Below, one piece after another: positions 1 to 6,365 of a stretch of 11,545 bases of DNA. The translations under genes were made by a program, and so were the position numbers. The stretch covers positions 1 to 11,545 of the forward strand of contig JAISSL010000114.1 in the NCBI GenBank assembly GCA_031273145.1, in the 5' to 3' direction. Origin of the DNA: Zoogloeaceae bacterium (lineage in GTDB: Bacteria; Pseudomonadota; Gammaproteobacteria; Burkholderiales; Rhodocyclaceae). Every line of letters begins with the position of its first letter. The stretch's first letter is position 1. The notes beneath the pieces were generated by a model that made no database searches, had not been told where the DNA came from, and worked only from the letters and a program-made list of their open reading frames with translations.

Positions 1-294
1 GGTTTTCAGATAAGCGCGCGCTTTCTGAACCAAAGGTTTCCGAGCTTGCGCGGCATCGAAACTGCGTTGAACAATTTTCTCTACTCTTGCCCGTTCTGGA
101 GCCTCGTTAACCCATATAATTGCTTTGATAATTGGAACCGAAATTGGATATGTAAACAACAACAAGGGGTGTGGTGTGCAGCAGGGTGCTGAGCCAGTGT
201 TGAGTGTTCCACAGCCGCTCAGGTTCACGGCGAGGAGTGCCATGATAAGCCACTTCCGGCAGGGCGGGAAAAAATCCGTAAGGCGGCGTTTCAT
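1..294 (-). CDS. Putative lipoprotein, C-terminus cut off by the window edge
   Basis: An open frame runs from an ATG at 292-294 to the left edge without a stop (98 codons visible). The N-terminus has basic residues (MKRRL), then a hydrophobic stretch (WLIMALLAVNL) ending in the lipobox-like LSGC, so an outer-membrane or periplasmic lipoprotein with its modified Cys near residue 29 is likely. The mature part begins CGTLNTGS, contains a hydrophobic patch (LLLFTYPISVPIIKAIIW) and then a charged, helix-like segment rich in Glu, Arg, Gln and Ala. An in-frame ATG at 310-312 and another at 241-243 are alternative starts; I chose 294 because it gives the best signal peptide. It lies 67 bp downstream of rsgA on the same strand. 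I do not recognise the family. An overlapping frame closing at 107 competes for this DNA, but has no signal peptide or recognisable motif. Confidence 0.55.
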   Translation of the reverse strand, partial: MKRRLTDFFPPCRKWLIMALLAVNLSGCGTLNTGSAPCCTPHPLLLFTYPISVPIIKAIIWVNEAPERARVEKIVQRSFDAAQARKPLVQKARAYLKT

Positions 295-336
295 GTTTTG
301 AGCCTGTTCCATCAGGACGTATCAATATCTCATTGT

Positions 337-369
337 AATCGGAAAATGACGAAAACAGTACCTACCTCG
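337..369 (-). repeat. Copy of the dispersed repeat module at 10547-10579
   Basis: The 33 bp here match the reverse complement of 10547-10579 at 30 of 33 positions, with no gaps. The core reads GAAAACAGTACC on the plus strand. It overlaps the stop codon of rsgA (362-364), and the bases just to its right, inside the last rsgA codons, resemble the GTCATTCC edge of the larger palindromic repeats. The match is seen directly; membership of a genome-wide repeat family is inferred. Confidence 0.7.
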
Positions 370-1276
370 TCATTTCCGCGCGGATGGCGCGGTACTGCGC
401 GAAGCGTTGCGCGGAGATTTTGCCTGCTTCGACCGCGCTCCGTAACGCGCAATCCGGCTCGTTTTCGTGGCGGCAGTCCCGAAAGCGGCATTGCCCCAAA
501 AAAGGCTGAAATTCCATAAAGGCCGCTTCCAGCTCGGCTGGTTCCAGATGCGCCAGACCAAAGACCTGCAAACCGGGCGAATCAATCAGGCAGCCGCCTG
601 CCCGCCTTTCTGCCAGCGTCCCCGTTCCCGCCGCCAAAAAATAAAGCCGCGCCGCCGTCGTGGTGTGTCTGCCGGAATCAAGCGCCCGCGAGAGGGTTCC
701 GGTCGCGGCCTCCGCTTCCGGCACAAGGGCGTTAATCAGCGTGGATTTGCCCATGCCGGATTGCCCCACCAGCAAACTCACCTTATTTTGCAGACGGGGG
801 ATCAGCGTTTTGACCGTTTGAACGACATTGAGCGCGGAAATTTCCAGAATCTCGCCATCCTCTCCCAACACGTCGCGCAGGCGCTTTCGCGCGGCGGGCA
901 GACCCTCGGCAAGATCGCATTTATTGAGCAGAATCAGGCAATCCATGCCCTGCTGGCGGGTCGCAATGCGGCAACGCGCCAACAATTCGCCGGAAAAGGT
1001 AGGCGTGACCGCCACCACCAATAACACCTGATCCACGTTGGCGGCAATCCGTTTCTGCCGGATGGCGTTGGAACGATAAAACAGGGTGCGGCGCGGCGCA
1101 ATCGCTTCAATCACGCCGCCCTCCGCCCCCTGCTTGTGGACTTCCACCTGATCGCCGCACACCGCCTCGCTTTTTTTCCCGCGCGTAAAACACTGCAATT
1201 CCGAGCCATCCGGCAGCATGACCCGATAATGCCGCCCATGCGCGGCGATGACGAGGCCGGAAAAATCAGGCGGCAT
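362..1276 (-). CDS. rsgA: Small ribosomal subunit biogenesis GTPase RsgA
   Basis: RsgA is a circularly permuted GTPase that binds the 30S subunit and helps its late maturation in the cytoplasm. From Met at 1276 (304 residues), the GTPase motifs appear in the permuted order expected: NKCD (G4, about 118-121), then the P-loop GQSGMGKST (171-179), GRHTTTA (202-208, G2 region) and DSPG (G3, 232-235). An OB-fold-like N-terminus (GLVIAAHGRHYRVML) precedes them. The C-terminal zinc knuckle has Cys263, Cys268, His270 and Cys276. Another ATG lies 18 bp upstream at 1294; neither start has a clear ribosome binding site. I prefer 1276 because the protein then opens close to the conserved GLVIAAHGR block and the overlap with the upstream protease gene is only 11 bp. 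The stop codon lies inside a dispersed repeat. Confidence 0.95.
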   Translation of the reverse strand: MPPDFSGLVIAAHGRHYRVMLPDGSELQCFTRGKKSEAVCGDQVEVHKQGAEGGVIEAIAPRRTLFYRSNAIRQKRIAANVDQVLLVVAVTPTFSGELLARCRIATRQQGMDCLILLNKCDLAEGLPAARKRLRDVLGEDGEILEISALNVVQTVKTLIPRLQNKVSLLVGQSGMGKSTLINALVPEAEAATGTLSRALDSGRHTTTAARLYFLAAGTGTLAERRAGGCLIDSPGLQVFGLAHLEPAELEAAFMEFQPFLGQCRFRDCRHENEPDCALRSAVEAGKISAQRFAQYRAIRAEMTR

Positions 1277-2588
1277 GGCGCGGCGCGTCGTCATCCGGGG
1301 CAGGCGCGGGCGAGGCGGCAGACAAAAGTCTGGCGACCCGCTCGGATGCCGGGGGATGAGAATCGTAAAAGCGGGAATAGAGCAGATCGGGCGTCAAGGT
1401 AGAGGCATTATCCTTGTAGAGCTTGACCAGCGCCTCAGCCAGCGCGGGGGCGGAACTCATCCGGGTTGCGTAGGCATCCGCCTGAAATTCGTCGCGGCGG
1501 GAAAGGGCGCTGAACAGCGGCGTGAAGAAAAAGGCATACACCGGCACGACCAGAACAAACAGGATGAGCGCAAGCCCGGAATCCGGCGTCTTTTTGGCGT
1601 CAATGCCCAGCCCCGTGAGAAACCAGGACATTTCTTTCAGGTAGCCCAAAAGCATGAAAAAGGCCAGAGAAAAGACAAGAAGCATCACGACGCGCTTGAC
1701 GACGTGGCGATGGTGAAAATGCCCCAGCTCGTGCGCCAGCACCGCCTCGATTTGCGGCGGGGTTAAGCGTTCCAGCAGGGTATCGAAGAACACGATGCGC
1801 CGCGATTTGCCAAAGCCGGTAAAGTAGGCGTTGCCGTGGCTGGAACGGCGGGAACCGTCCATGACGAAAATATCGCGGGCGCTGAAATTGCCGCGTTTCA
1901 AAAGTTGTTCGATGCGTTCCCGCACTTCGCCGGGTTCCAAGGGCGTGAAGCGGTTGAACCAGGGCGCAATCCAGAGCGGGTAGACTACCATCATCAAGAG
2001 GTTGAAGCCTGACCACACAAGCCAGGCATAAAGCCACCAGTATTTATGCGTTAGCATGAACCAGTGAATCAACGCGCACAGCGGCAGCCCCAGCAGGGCG
2101 GCGAGCAGCAGGTGTTTGAGCGTATCCAGACAAAAAAGTCTGACTGTTACACGATTGAAGCCAAACCGCGCCTCCAGGGAAAAAGTCCGGTAGGCATCCA
2201 GAGGCAAATCCAGCAGCATGGAGAGCAAGACCACGCTGGCAATCAGGGCGACGTTGTGCAAAAGCCCCAGGGCTATGCCGCGAAAGGGAACCGGATAAAG
2301 CAGGCGATCCCAGATTTCATAGAGTTCATCCAGCAGGCCGCCCCAGGTCAAAAGCAGGAACAACAGGGTGCTGAGGACGAGATCAACCCGATACAGCCTG
2401 CACTGCGCGCACAGATAATCAGCCGCCTTCTGGTGCGCGGCGAGGTCAATCTGTCCGGCAAAGGCCGACGGGACGGCATCTCGGTGCTCTGTTACGCAAC
2501 GCTGCTGGCGCGCGCTGAGCCAAAGTTTGACAATAAAGCCAAAAAACAGCGCAGAAACGGTCAAAGCGGTAAAATTTTCTGAAGTCAT
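1266..2588 (-). CDS. M48 family (Ste24/CAAX-type) membrane zinc metallopeptidase
   Basis: This 440-residue integral membrane protease belongs to the Ste24-like branch of family M48. The zinc site is plain: HELGH at 286-290 supplies two His and the catalytic Glu, and EFQADAYA at 367-374 supplies the third ligand (Glu367). Also typical are NAYFTGFG (253-260) before the active site and the SHPPASERV block (410-418) near the C-terminus. Several hydrophobic segments can be seen, at about 68-82, 108-126, 158-176, 184-206, 300-316 and 338-358. The N-terminal half matches the M48 N-terminal membrane domain, which separates it from short HtpX proteins. In bacteria the substrate is usually unknown; a role in membrane protein quality control is inferred. 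The start at 2588 has only a weak GGA upstream. The gene is divergent from orn, and its 3' end overlaps rsgA, so the two are probably co-transcribed. Confidence 0.93.
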   Translation of the reverse strand: MTSENFTALTVSALFFGFIVKLWLSARQQRCVTEHRDAVPSAFAGQIDLAAHQKAADYLCAQCRLYRVDLVLSTLLFLLLTWGGLLDELYEIWDRLLYPVPFRGIALGLLHNVALIASVVLLSMLLDLPLDAYRTFSLEARFGFNRVTVRLFCLDTLKHLLLAALLGLPLCALIHWFMLTHKYWWLYAWLVWSGFNLLMMVVYPLWIAPWFNRFTPLEPGEVRERIEQLLKRGNFSARDIFVMDGSRRSSHGNAYFTGFGKSRRIVFFDTLLERLTPPQIEAVLAHELGHFHHRHVVKRVVMLLVFSLAFFMLLGYLKEMSWFLTGLGIDAKKTPDSGLALILFVLVVPVYAFFFTPLFSALSRRDEFQADAYATRMSSAPALAEALVKLYKDNASTLTPDLLYSRFYDSHPPASERVARLLSAASPAPAPDDDAPRHAA

Positions 2589-2686
2589 GAATGCATCCGT
2601 ACTAGAATATCGGCGAAAATTTCAGATTGTGCCCAATGTTGCGCCAAGCTGTGCGAAAATAGACACTTTCTGAACCTGACAATTAT
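2589..2686. promoter_or_regulatory. Divergent intergenic region, M48 protease / orn
   Basis: This 98-bp AT-richer gap separates two divergently read genes and must hold the promoters for both unless transcription enters from elsewhere. On the minus strand a TATTCT about 20 bp before the protease ATG could be a -10 box. On the plus strand no convincing -35/-10 pair stands out, and orn has no obvious ribosome binding site. The regulatory role is inferred from geometry only. Confidence 0.35.
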
Positions 2687-3232
2687 ATGGCACATGACGC
2701 AACAAACCTTGTTTGGCTCGATATGGAAATGACTGGACTGAAGCCCGATAGTGACCGGATTCTTGAACTCGCCATCGTGGTGACGGATACGAACCTGTCA
2801 ATTCTGGCAGAATCGGAAGCCTGGGCGGTTCATCAGGAAGATGCCGCGCTGGACGGCATGGATGAATGGAACTGGAAAACCCATAGCCGTTCGGGGCTGC
2901 TGGATCGCGTTCGCGCGTCCAGTCAGGACGAGGCCGAGGTTGAAGCGGAAGCCCTTCTGTTTGTGCGACAATTCGCCCCGCCCCACGCTTCGCCGATGTG
3001 CGGCAATACCATCGGTCAGGATCGGCGTTTCATGGCGCGCTACATGCCCGCCCTGGAAGACTGGTTTCATTACCGGAATCTGGATGTCAGTACCCTGAAA
3101 GAGTTGTGCAAGCGTTGGCGGCCTGATGTGTACAAAAAGTTTCGCAAGCGCGGCGCGCACACGGCGCTGCTGGACATCCACGAATCCATTGACGAGTTGA
3201 AACATTATCGTGAACACTTCATCCAGATATGA
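2687..3232 (+). CDS. orn: Oligoribonuclease (DEDDh 3'-5' exoribonuclease)
   Basis: Orn degrades RNA oligonucleotides of two to five residues, especially dinucleotides, to mononucleotides in the cytoplasm, completing mRNA turnover and clearing pGpG from c-di-GMP breakdown. The protein is 181 residues, the same length as the E. coli enzyme, and the DEDDh catalytic set falls at the same numbers: Asp12 and Glu14 in LDMEMTGL, Asp112 in GQDRRF, His158 in GAHTALLD and Asp163. The segment CGNTIGQD (105-112) is also characteristic. The ATG at 2687 gives the family N-terminus directly, although no strong Shine-Dalgarno precedes it. The cytochrome gene follows 16 bp after the stop, so the two may share a transcript, although their functions are unrelated. 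The identification is secure. Confidence 0.97.
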   Translation: MAHDATNLVWLDMEMTGLKPDSDRILELAIVVTDTNLSILAESEAWAVHQEDAALDGMDEWNWKTHSRSGLLDRVRASSQDEAEVEAEALLFVRQFAPPHASPMCGNTIGQDRRFMARYMPALEDWFHYRNLDVSTLKELCKRWRPDVYKKFRKRGAHTALLDIHESIDELKHYREHFIQI

Positions 3233-3248
3233 TTTAAGGAGAAGCAAC

Positions 3249-3893
3249 ATGCAAAAAGCCCGGAATTTCTCTTCTCGCGCCCTGCTGCTGGCGGTACTAT
3301 GCCTTGCGGCATTCTGGTCGAGCGCGCGTGTCCATGCAGGAGATGCCCGCTTGAAGGAGATCAGTTCTGATCCCTCTGCTTTGCGGTCGGCGCAGGCGGC
3401 GGGACGCAAGGCTTCTTCCTTTTGTGTCAATTGTCATGGCGCGAATGGGGTCAGCAAATTGCTGGACGTGCCCAATCTGGCCGGACAGAATCCCGACTAT
3501 TTGCTGGAACAAACGCGCAAATTCGGCAAGGGCGAGCGGAAAGACCCTTTCATGCAGGGTTTGATTAAAGCCTTGCAGGAAGAGGAAAAAATCCAGATTT
3601 CCCTCTTTTATGCCAGCCAGAATCCGCAGCCCGGCACGCCTGATCCTGCCAAGGTAGCGCAGGGCAAGGTGGTTTTTCTCAAATACTGCCATCGCTGTCA
3701 TGGCGAGCGGGCGCGGGGGGATGAGCTGATTCCGCGTCTGGCGGGGCAGCATGAGGAATACATCGTGGTGGCGGTGACCCGTTACCGCGACCGTACCGGG
3801 GAACGGCAAGACCCGCAGATGAGTAGCGCGGTAGCCCCCTTGAAGAATAACGAGATCAAGCTGGTGGCGGCCTATCTGAACAGTCTGCCGTAA
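3249..3893 (+). CDS. Periplasmic dihaem cytochrome c (cytochrome c4-like)
   Basis: The 214-residue product has a Sec signal peptide (basic n-region MQKARNFSSR, hydrophobic core, likely cleavage after VHA at residue 30), so it is exported to the periplasm. Two haem c attachment sites are present: CVNCH (59-63) and CHRCH (147-151). Likely axial methionines are Met102 in DPFMQG and Met191 in DPQMSS, giving two similar class I domains in tandem as in cytochrome c4. Such proteins pass electrons to terminal oxidases, for example in aerobic or microaerobic respiration; the partner is not visible here. The open frame extends upstream into orn, but the ATG at 3249 follows a strong AAGGAG and starts the signal peptide. 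The exact subfamily (c4 or another dihaem c) is less certain than the fold. Confidence 0.92.
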   Translation: MQKARNFSSRALLLAVLCLAAFWSSARVHAGDARLKEISSDPSALRSAQAAGRKASSFCVNCHGANGVSKLLDVPNLAGQNPDYLLEQTRKFGKGERKDPFMQGLIKALQEEEKIQISLFYASQNPQPGTPDPAKVAQGKVVFLKYCHRCHGERARGDELIPRLAGQHEEYIVVAVTRYRDRTGERQDPQMSSAVAPLKNNEIKLVAAYLNSLP

Positions 3894-3930
3894 GCGGCTG
3901 TTGGGTTTGTCTGAATGATTGACGGGTTGC

Positions 3931-4491
3931 ATGAACAAGGCTTTTGTGCGGGAAGACGCTGAGGATGATGAAGAGGACGCGGTTCCAGATGAGCCGCGTC
4001 TCTCGTCGGGCGGCAAGAATTACATGACCCCTGCGGGCTATGCCCGGTTGCTGGCCGAGCAGGATGCCCTGATCCGGGAAGAGCGTCCAAAAGTGGTGGA
4101 AGTGGTGGCGTGGGCGGCCAGCAATGGCGACCGTTCGGAAAATGGCGATTACATTTACGGCAAAAGGCGGTTGCGCGAAATTGACCGGCGTATTCGTTTT
4201 TTGGGCAAGCGGCTGGAAATTGCTCAGGTGGTTGATCCGCTGTTGCAGGGCGACAACGACCAGATTTTTTTTGGCGCGACCGTGACCTTGAGTTTTGATG
4301 GCGAGCCGGAACAGACTTTTTCCATAGTGGGGATTGATGAAGCGGACGCCTCCAGAGGACGTATCAGTTGGGTTTCGCCGCTTGCGCGCGCCTTGTTGAA
4401 AACACGGGAAGGCGATGCGTTCAGCTTTAAGACGCCTGCCGGGATGCGGGAAATCGAAATCCTGAAAGTCTGCTATCAGCCGCTCAATTAG
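3931..4491 (+). CDS. greB: GreB-like transcription elongation (transcript cleavage) factor
   Basis: Gre factors enter the RNA polymerase secondary channel and stimulate cleavage of backtracked RNA. The product is 186 residues from ATG 3931. The N-terminal coiled coil carries the tip motif GDRSENGDYIYGKRRLRE, with the two acidic residues expected to act at the active site at Asp67 and Glu70. The GDRSEN-x-DYxYxKRRLREIDRR wording is typical of GreB rather than GreA. The C-terminal FKBP-like domain includes FFGATVTL, the SIVGIDEAD block and ISWVSPLARALL. An in-frame TTG at 3919 is an alternative start, but ATG 3931 gives a GreB-like beginning (MNKAFVRED). An acidic extension of about 25 residues precedes the TPAGYARL block and makes the protein longer than E. 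coli GreB. It lies 37 bp after the cytochrome gene. Confidence 0.9.
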   Translation: MNKAFVREDAEDDEEDAVPDEPRLSSGGKNYMTPAGYARLLAEQDALIREERPKVVEVVAWAASNGDRSENGDYIYGKRRLREIDRRIRFLGKRLEIAQVVDPLLQGDNDQIFFGATVTLSFDGEPEQTFSIVGIDEADASRGRISWVSPLARALLKTREGDAFSFKTPAGMREIEILKVCYQPLN

Positions 4492-4563
4492 CGCATTTTG
4501 CGTCTCCCCACTCGCCATTTACGCGCAGGCGGGTATCCAGCTTCCAATATCCTGTGTAGTGGA

Positions 4564-4593
4564 TTTTGCGACGCCGCTTCGCGGCACGCAAAA
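4564..4593. terminator. Possible bidirectional hairpin between convergent genes
   Basis: A compound stem is visible: TTTTGCG (4564-4570) pairs with CGCAAAA (4587-4593), and inside it GCCGC (4573-4577) pairs with GCGGC (4581-4585) around a TTC loop. Its place between convergent genes and the A/T tracts at the stem base suit a two-way terminator. There is no T-run beyond the stem, so it could equally be another repeat hairpin. Confidence 0.4.
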
Positions 4594-4613
4594 TGACGAG
4601 CGGTGGTTTGGTT

Positions 4614-4642
4614 GTCATTCCGCGCGAAGTCGCGGAATCCAG
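4614..4642 (+). repeat. dRS3-like palindromic repeat
   Basis: Perfect inverted arms ATTCCGCG (4617-4624) and CGCGGAAT (4631-4638) flank a 6-base loop CGAAGT, preceded by GTC and followed by CCAG. The 28 bases 4614-4641 are identical to 10516-10543. The layout resembles the dRS3 repeats of Neisseria, although the arm is ATTCCGCG rather than ATTCCC. Confidence 0.75.
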
Positions 4643-4706
4643 TATCTTTGCGTCGACATGGCACAGTGTTATATCATCTCCTTCATGTGAAAACCCTATA
4701 TTCTTG

Positions 4707-4734
4707 CTGGATTCCCGCCTACGCGGGAATGACG
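4707..4734 (-). repeat. dRS3-like palindromic repeat, opposite orientation
   Basis: Arms ATTCCCGC (4711-4718) and GCGGGAAT (4723-4730) surround a 4-base loop CTAC. The flanks CTGG and GACGG show it is inverted relative to the copies at 4614 and 10379, so it faces the copy at 4614 and encloses about 65 bp between them, similar in layout to the Neisseria intergenic mosaic elements. Confidence 0.75.
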
Positions 4735-4792
4735 GAGTGCTGATCTCTTCATCATTTTCTGACCGCAACAAGGTATTGAGACTCCCTGTCTT

Positions 4793-5338
4793 TCAGGGTG
4801 TGCAGGCACGGCGCGGCGCTTTATTGCGGGATGCGGGAGTGGATTTTTGGGTAGCCGCGTGTAATAGCGATTCCAGTTCCTTTTCCGGCATCAGCCCCGC
4901 TTTTTGGGCAAAGAGTATGCCCTCTGCATCCAGAATCAGGGTAAAAGGCAAGCCCTGGGCAGGATTGCCGAGTTCGCGGGTAAGGGCAAGCGCCTTCACG
5001 TCGCCAATCCAGAAGGGATAAGCAGGCTTGTGTTGTTCCGCGAAAGCCTGAATTTTATTTACCTCATCAATGGCAATCCCAATGAACTGAACACCTTTGG
5101 CGCGCCATTTTTTCTGCATTGTGGAGAAGAGCGGAATTTCCTGAACGCAGGGCGGACACCAGGTTGCCCAGAAATTGACCACGCGCACTTCTCCCTGCCA
5201 GTTTTCCAGGCAGTCCTCCTTTTTTTCGGCCAGAACCGGGAAGGAACGCAGTAGCAGTGTATCGCCTGAGTCGGCGTGTGCAAGGGAAAAGCACAGACTG
5301 ACACACAAAACCGCAAGCGTCTTGCGAAGAGCCATCAT
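4793..5338 (-). CDS. TlpA/ResA-like periplasmic thiol-disulfide oxidoreductase
   Basis: A thioredoxin-fold protein of 181 residues. Residues 1-22 form a signal peptide (MMALRKTLAVLCVSLCFSLAHA) with probable cleavage after AHA. The active site is FWATWCPPC, with the CPPC pair at Cys61 and Cys64; the cis-proline motif GLPFT has Pro131. The FIGIAIDE strand and PYPFW-like segment (PAYPFW) are typical of the TlpA/ResA/DsbE branch, which keeps periplasmic thiols reduced, for example for cytochrome c maturation. A dihaem cytochrome gene lies nearby, but any functional link is a guess. Met1 and Met2 are adjacent possible starts; no strong ribosome binding site is seen. It lies 24 bp after the lipoprotein gene on the same strand, so it may be the last gene of a three-gene transcript. 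The basic tail (RNKAPRRACTP) is variable. Confidence 0.9.
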   Translation of the reverse strand: MMALRKTLAVLCVSLCFSLAHADSGDTLLLRSFPVLAEKKEDCLENWQGEVRVVNFWATWCPPCVQEIPLFSTMQKKWRAKGVQFIGIAIDEVNKIQAFAEQHKPAYPFWIGDVKALALTRELGNPAQGLPFTLILDAEGILFAQKAGLMPEKELESLLHAATQKSTPASRNKAPRRACTP

Positions 5339-5362
5339 TTTTTAGAGCAATTTCTGTTCAAT

Positions 5363-5830
5363 TTACGGCGCATTGTTGTGCGTCATACCTTCGATGCCCA
5401 ACAGTACATTAAGACGCTCCGGCGAATCAATACACCAGAGTGTAAACCGTACATCGAAACGCTGCTCCGGTGAATCGAGTGTAACTAGGTGCTTCAAAAG
5501 AACTTGCGTAACTCCGACTGGATCGTAGAGCCACCGATTATACTCCTTTTCTTGAGTGCCTCTATCAAGAGTGGTTATATCAATTTTGTATGGGGGGTAG
5601 CTGATTATAGCTTTGGACGAAGTATCTTCTTCACACAGCCGCCTTGACCACAACTCCGAGAATTTGGCAAGTTCGGTGGCTGAAAGAGTCTTGATTTCGC
5701 GAAATTCGCTATCTCGCACCGTTACCGAGACGATCTCGTCCGGGAATTGACATGCGTTAAGACCGACCGCCAAGGCAAGGCTACCTGCGAACAAGGCGAG
5801 TCTCTTAAAAAACGTTGTGATGTAGTTCAT
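5363..5830 (-). CDS. Small uncharacterised lipoprotein
   Basis: The 155-residue product has a lipoprotein signal: basic MNYITTFFKRL, a hydrophobic core (ALFAGSLALAVGL) and lipobox LNAC with Cys27. Position +2 is Gln, which favours outer-membrane sorting by the usual rule. The mature part has no repeats or membrane segments; it contains three further Cys (66 and 133 could form a disulfide with partners) and acidic and aromatic patches such as ISYPPYKIDI. The start is set by a GGAG at about 5838-5841 on the minus strand and by the signal peptide; the longer open frame back to 6028 overlaps the upstream gene and is not used. Spot counts show lower GC (26 of 60 at 5581-5640) than the core genes, which hints at acquisition. 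It follows the 167-residue gene by 31 bp. I do not recognise the family. Confidence 0.8.
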   Translation of the reverse strand: MNYITTFFKRLALFAGSLALAVGLNACQFPDEIVSVTVRDSEFREIKTLSATELAKFSELWSRRLCEEDTSSKAIISYPPYKIDITTLDRGTQEKEYNRWLYDPVGVTQVLLKHLVTLDSPEQRFDVRFTLWCIDSPERLNVLLGIEGMTHNNAP

Positions 5831-5861
5831 GACTATCCACTCCAAAATCTTAAATGATTTG

Positions 5862-6365
5862 TCAATCATCAGGCGAGCCGAGTCGCGCCCGAAGTCGGGC
5901 TGCCCCATAGTTCCCACGGGTGCAATACTTGCAGGTGCAGAACGGCGGCTTGCCCTTTGCGCCCGGAAAATACCGCCAGCCGATAACCTGCGGCAACGAT
6001 TTGACCCGGTGAATCTCCTTCGCCTCAATGCGGCGCGGGATGATGACCTCCCATCCCTCGCAATTGTCGGCGCTCAAGAATTCCGCAACCGCCTCAGCCG
6101 CAGTCATCTTGCGATGGGACTGGTTGTAGTGACCAACCCAGACCAGTTCCTTGTCAGCGATGCGAAAGTACACACCACAGATGGTGCCTCGGCCTCCGCG
6201 TTTCAATTCACGAAGCCACTGGTGAGAAACCTGGAAATCGGGGGTGACGGGTACGGCATAAATCCCTTTCGGCAGATCGTCGCCTCTCTTGCAGAGTCGA
6301 CCGATCCCATTACGGCGGATCAGGGCAATCCGTGACTCCGGGGCAAGATGAACGAATATGGGCAT
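5862..6365 (-). CDS. Conserved-looking hypothetical protein, 167 residues, possible ADP-ribosyltransferase-like fold
   Basis: No named family can be assigned with confidence. The protein begins MPIFVHLAPESRIALIRRNGI, a pattern (His after a short strand, then a helix ending in NGI) seen at the N-terminus of several ADP-ribosyltransferase-like domains such as KptA and DarT; this is an inference from shape only. Other notable blocks are GIYAVPVTPDFQVSHQW (34-50), GVYFRIADKELVWVGHY (64-80), MTAAEAVAEFL (87-97), EVIIPRRIEAKEIHRV (106-121) and VIGWRYFPGA (127-136). A Cys cluster C143-x-C145-xx-C148 near the C-terminus may bind metal. There is no signal peptide, so it is probably cytoplasmic. The upstream frame is limited and the start at 6365 lacks a strong ribosome binding site. 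It is first in a probable transcript with the lipoprotein and the TlpA-like gene. Confidence 0.75.
   Translation of the reverse strand: MPIFVHLAPESRIALIRRNGIGRLCKRGDDLPKGIYAVPVTPDFQVSHQWLRELKRGGRGTICGVYFRIADKELVWVGHYNQSHRKMTAAEAVAEFLSADNCEGWEVIIPRRIEAKEIHRVKSLPQVIGWRYFPGAKGKPPFCTCKYCTRGNYGAARLRARLGSPDD

Larger units (their letters stand above)
4492..4792. repeat. Convergent intergenic spacer filled with palindromic repeats
   Basis: No gene is seen in these 301 bp between greB (+) and the TlpA-like gene (-). It contains, in order: a 19-bp string at 4496-4514 repeated exactly at 10358-10376, followed by a degenerate palindromic repeat to 4540; a hairpin at 4564-4593; a 28-bp string at 4614-4641 identical to 10516-10543; an inverted palindrome at 4707-4734; and a 15-bp string (TTCATCATTTTCTGA) at 4748-4762 repeated at 10563-10577. 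The order and orientation of the shared modules are the same as in the spacer after the Sel1 gene. Confidence 0.75.

Noticed and set aside
107..325. Closed minus-strand frame of 72 codons
   Set aside because: It overlaps the lipoprotein-like frame that runs off the edge, has no signal peptide or motif, and is the read-through frame after the rsgA stop.
467..1024. Plus-strand frame of 185 codons opposite rsgA
   Set aside because: It is antisense to clear GTPase motifs and rich in Arg, Gln and His as expected for a shadow frame.
3210..3248. Earlier ATG for the cytochrome gene inside orn
   Set aside because: It would put 13 residues before the signal peptide; the ATG at 3249 has a strong AAGGAG.
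4492..4792. Insertion sequence remnant between greB and the TlpA-like gene
   Set aside because: The palindromes have no transposase fragment or target duplication that I can see; they fit small intergenic repeats.
5831..6028. Upstream extension of the small lipoprotein frame to 6028
   Set aside because: It would overlap the 167-residue gene by more than 160 bp and bury the lipoprotein signal; the ATG at 5830 has a GGAG and a clean signal peptide.
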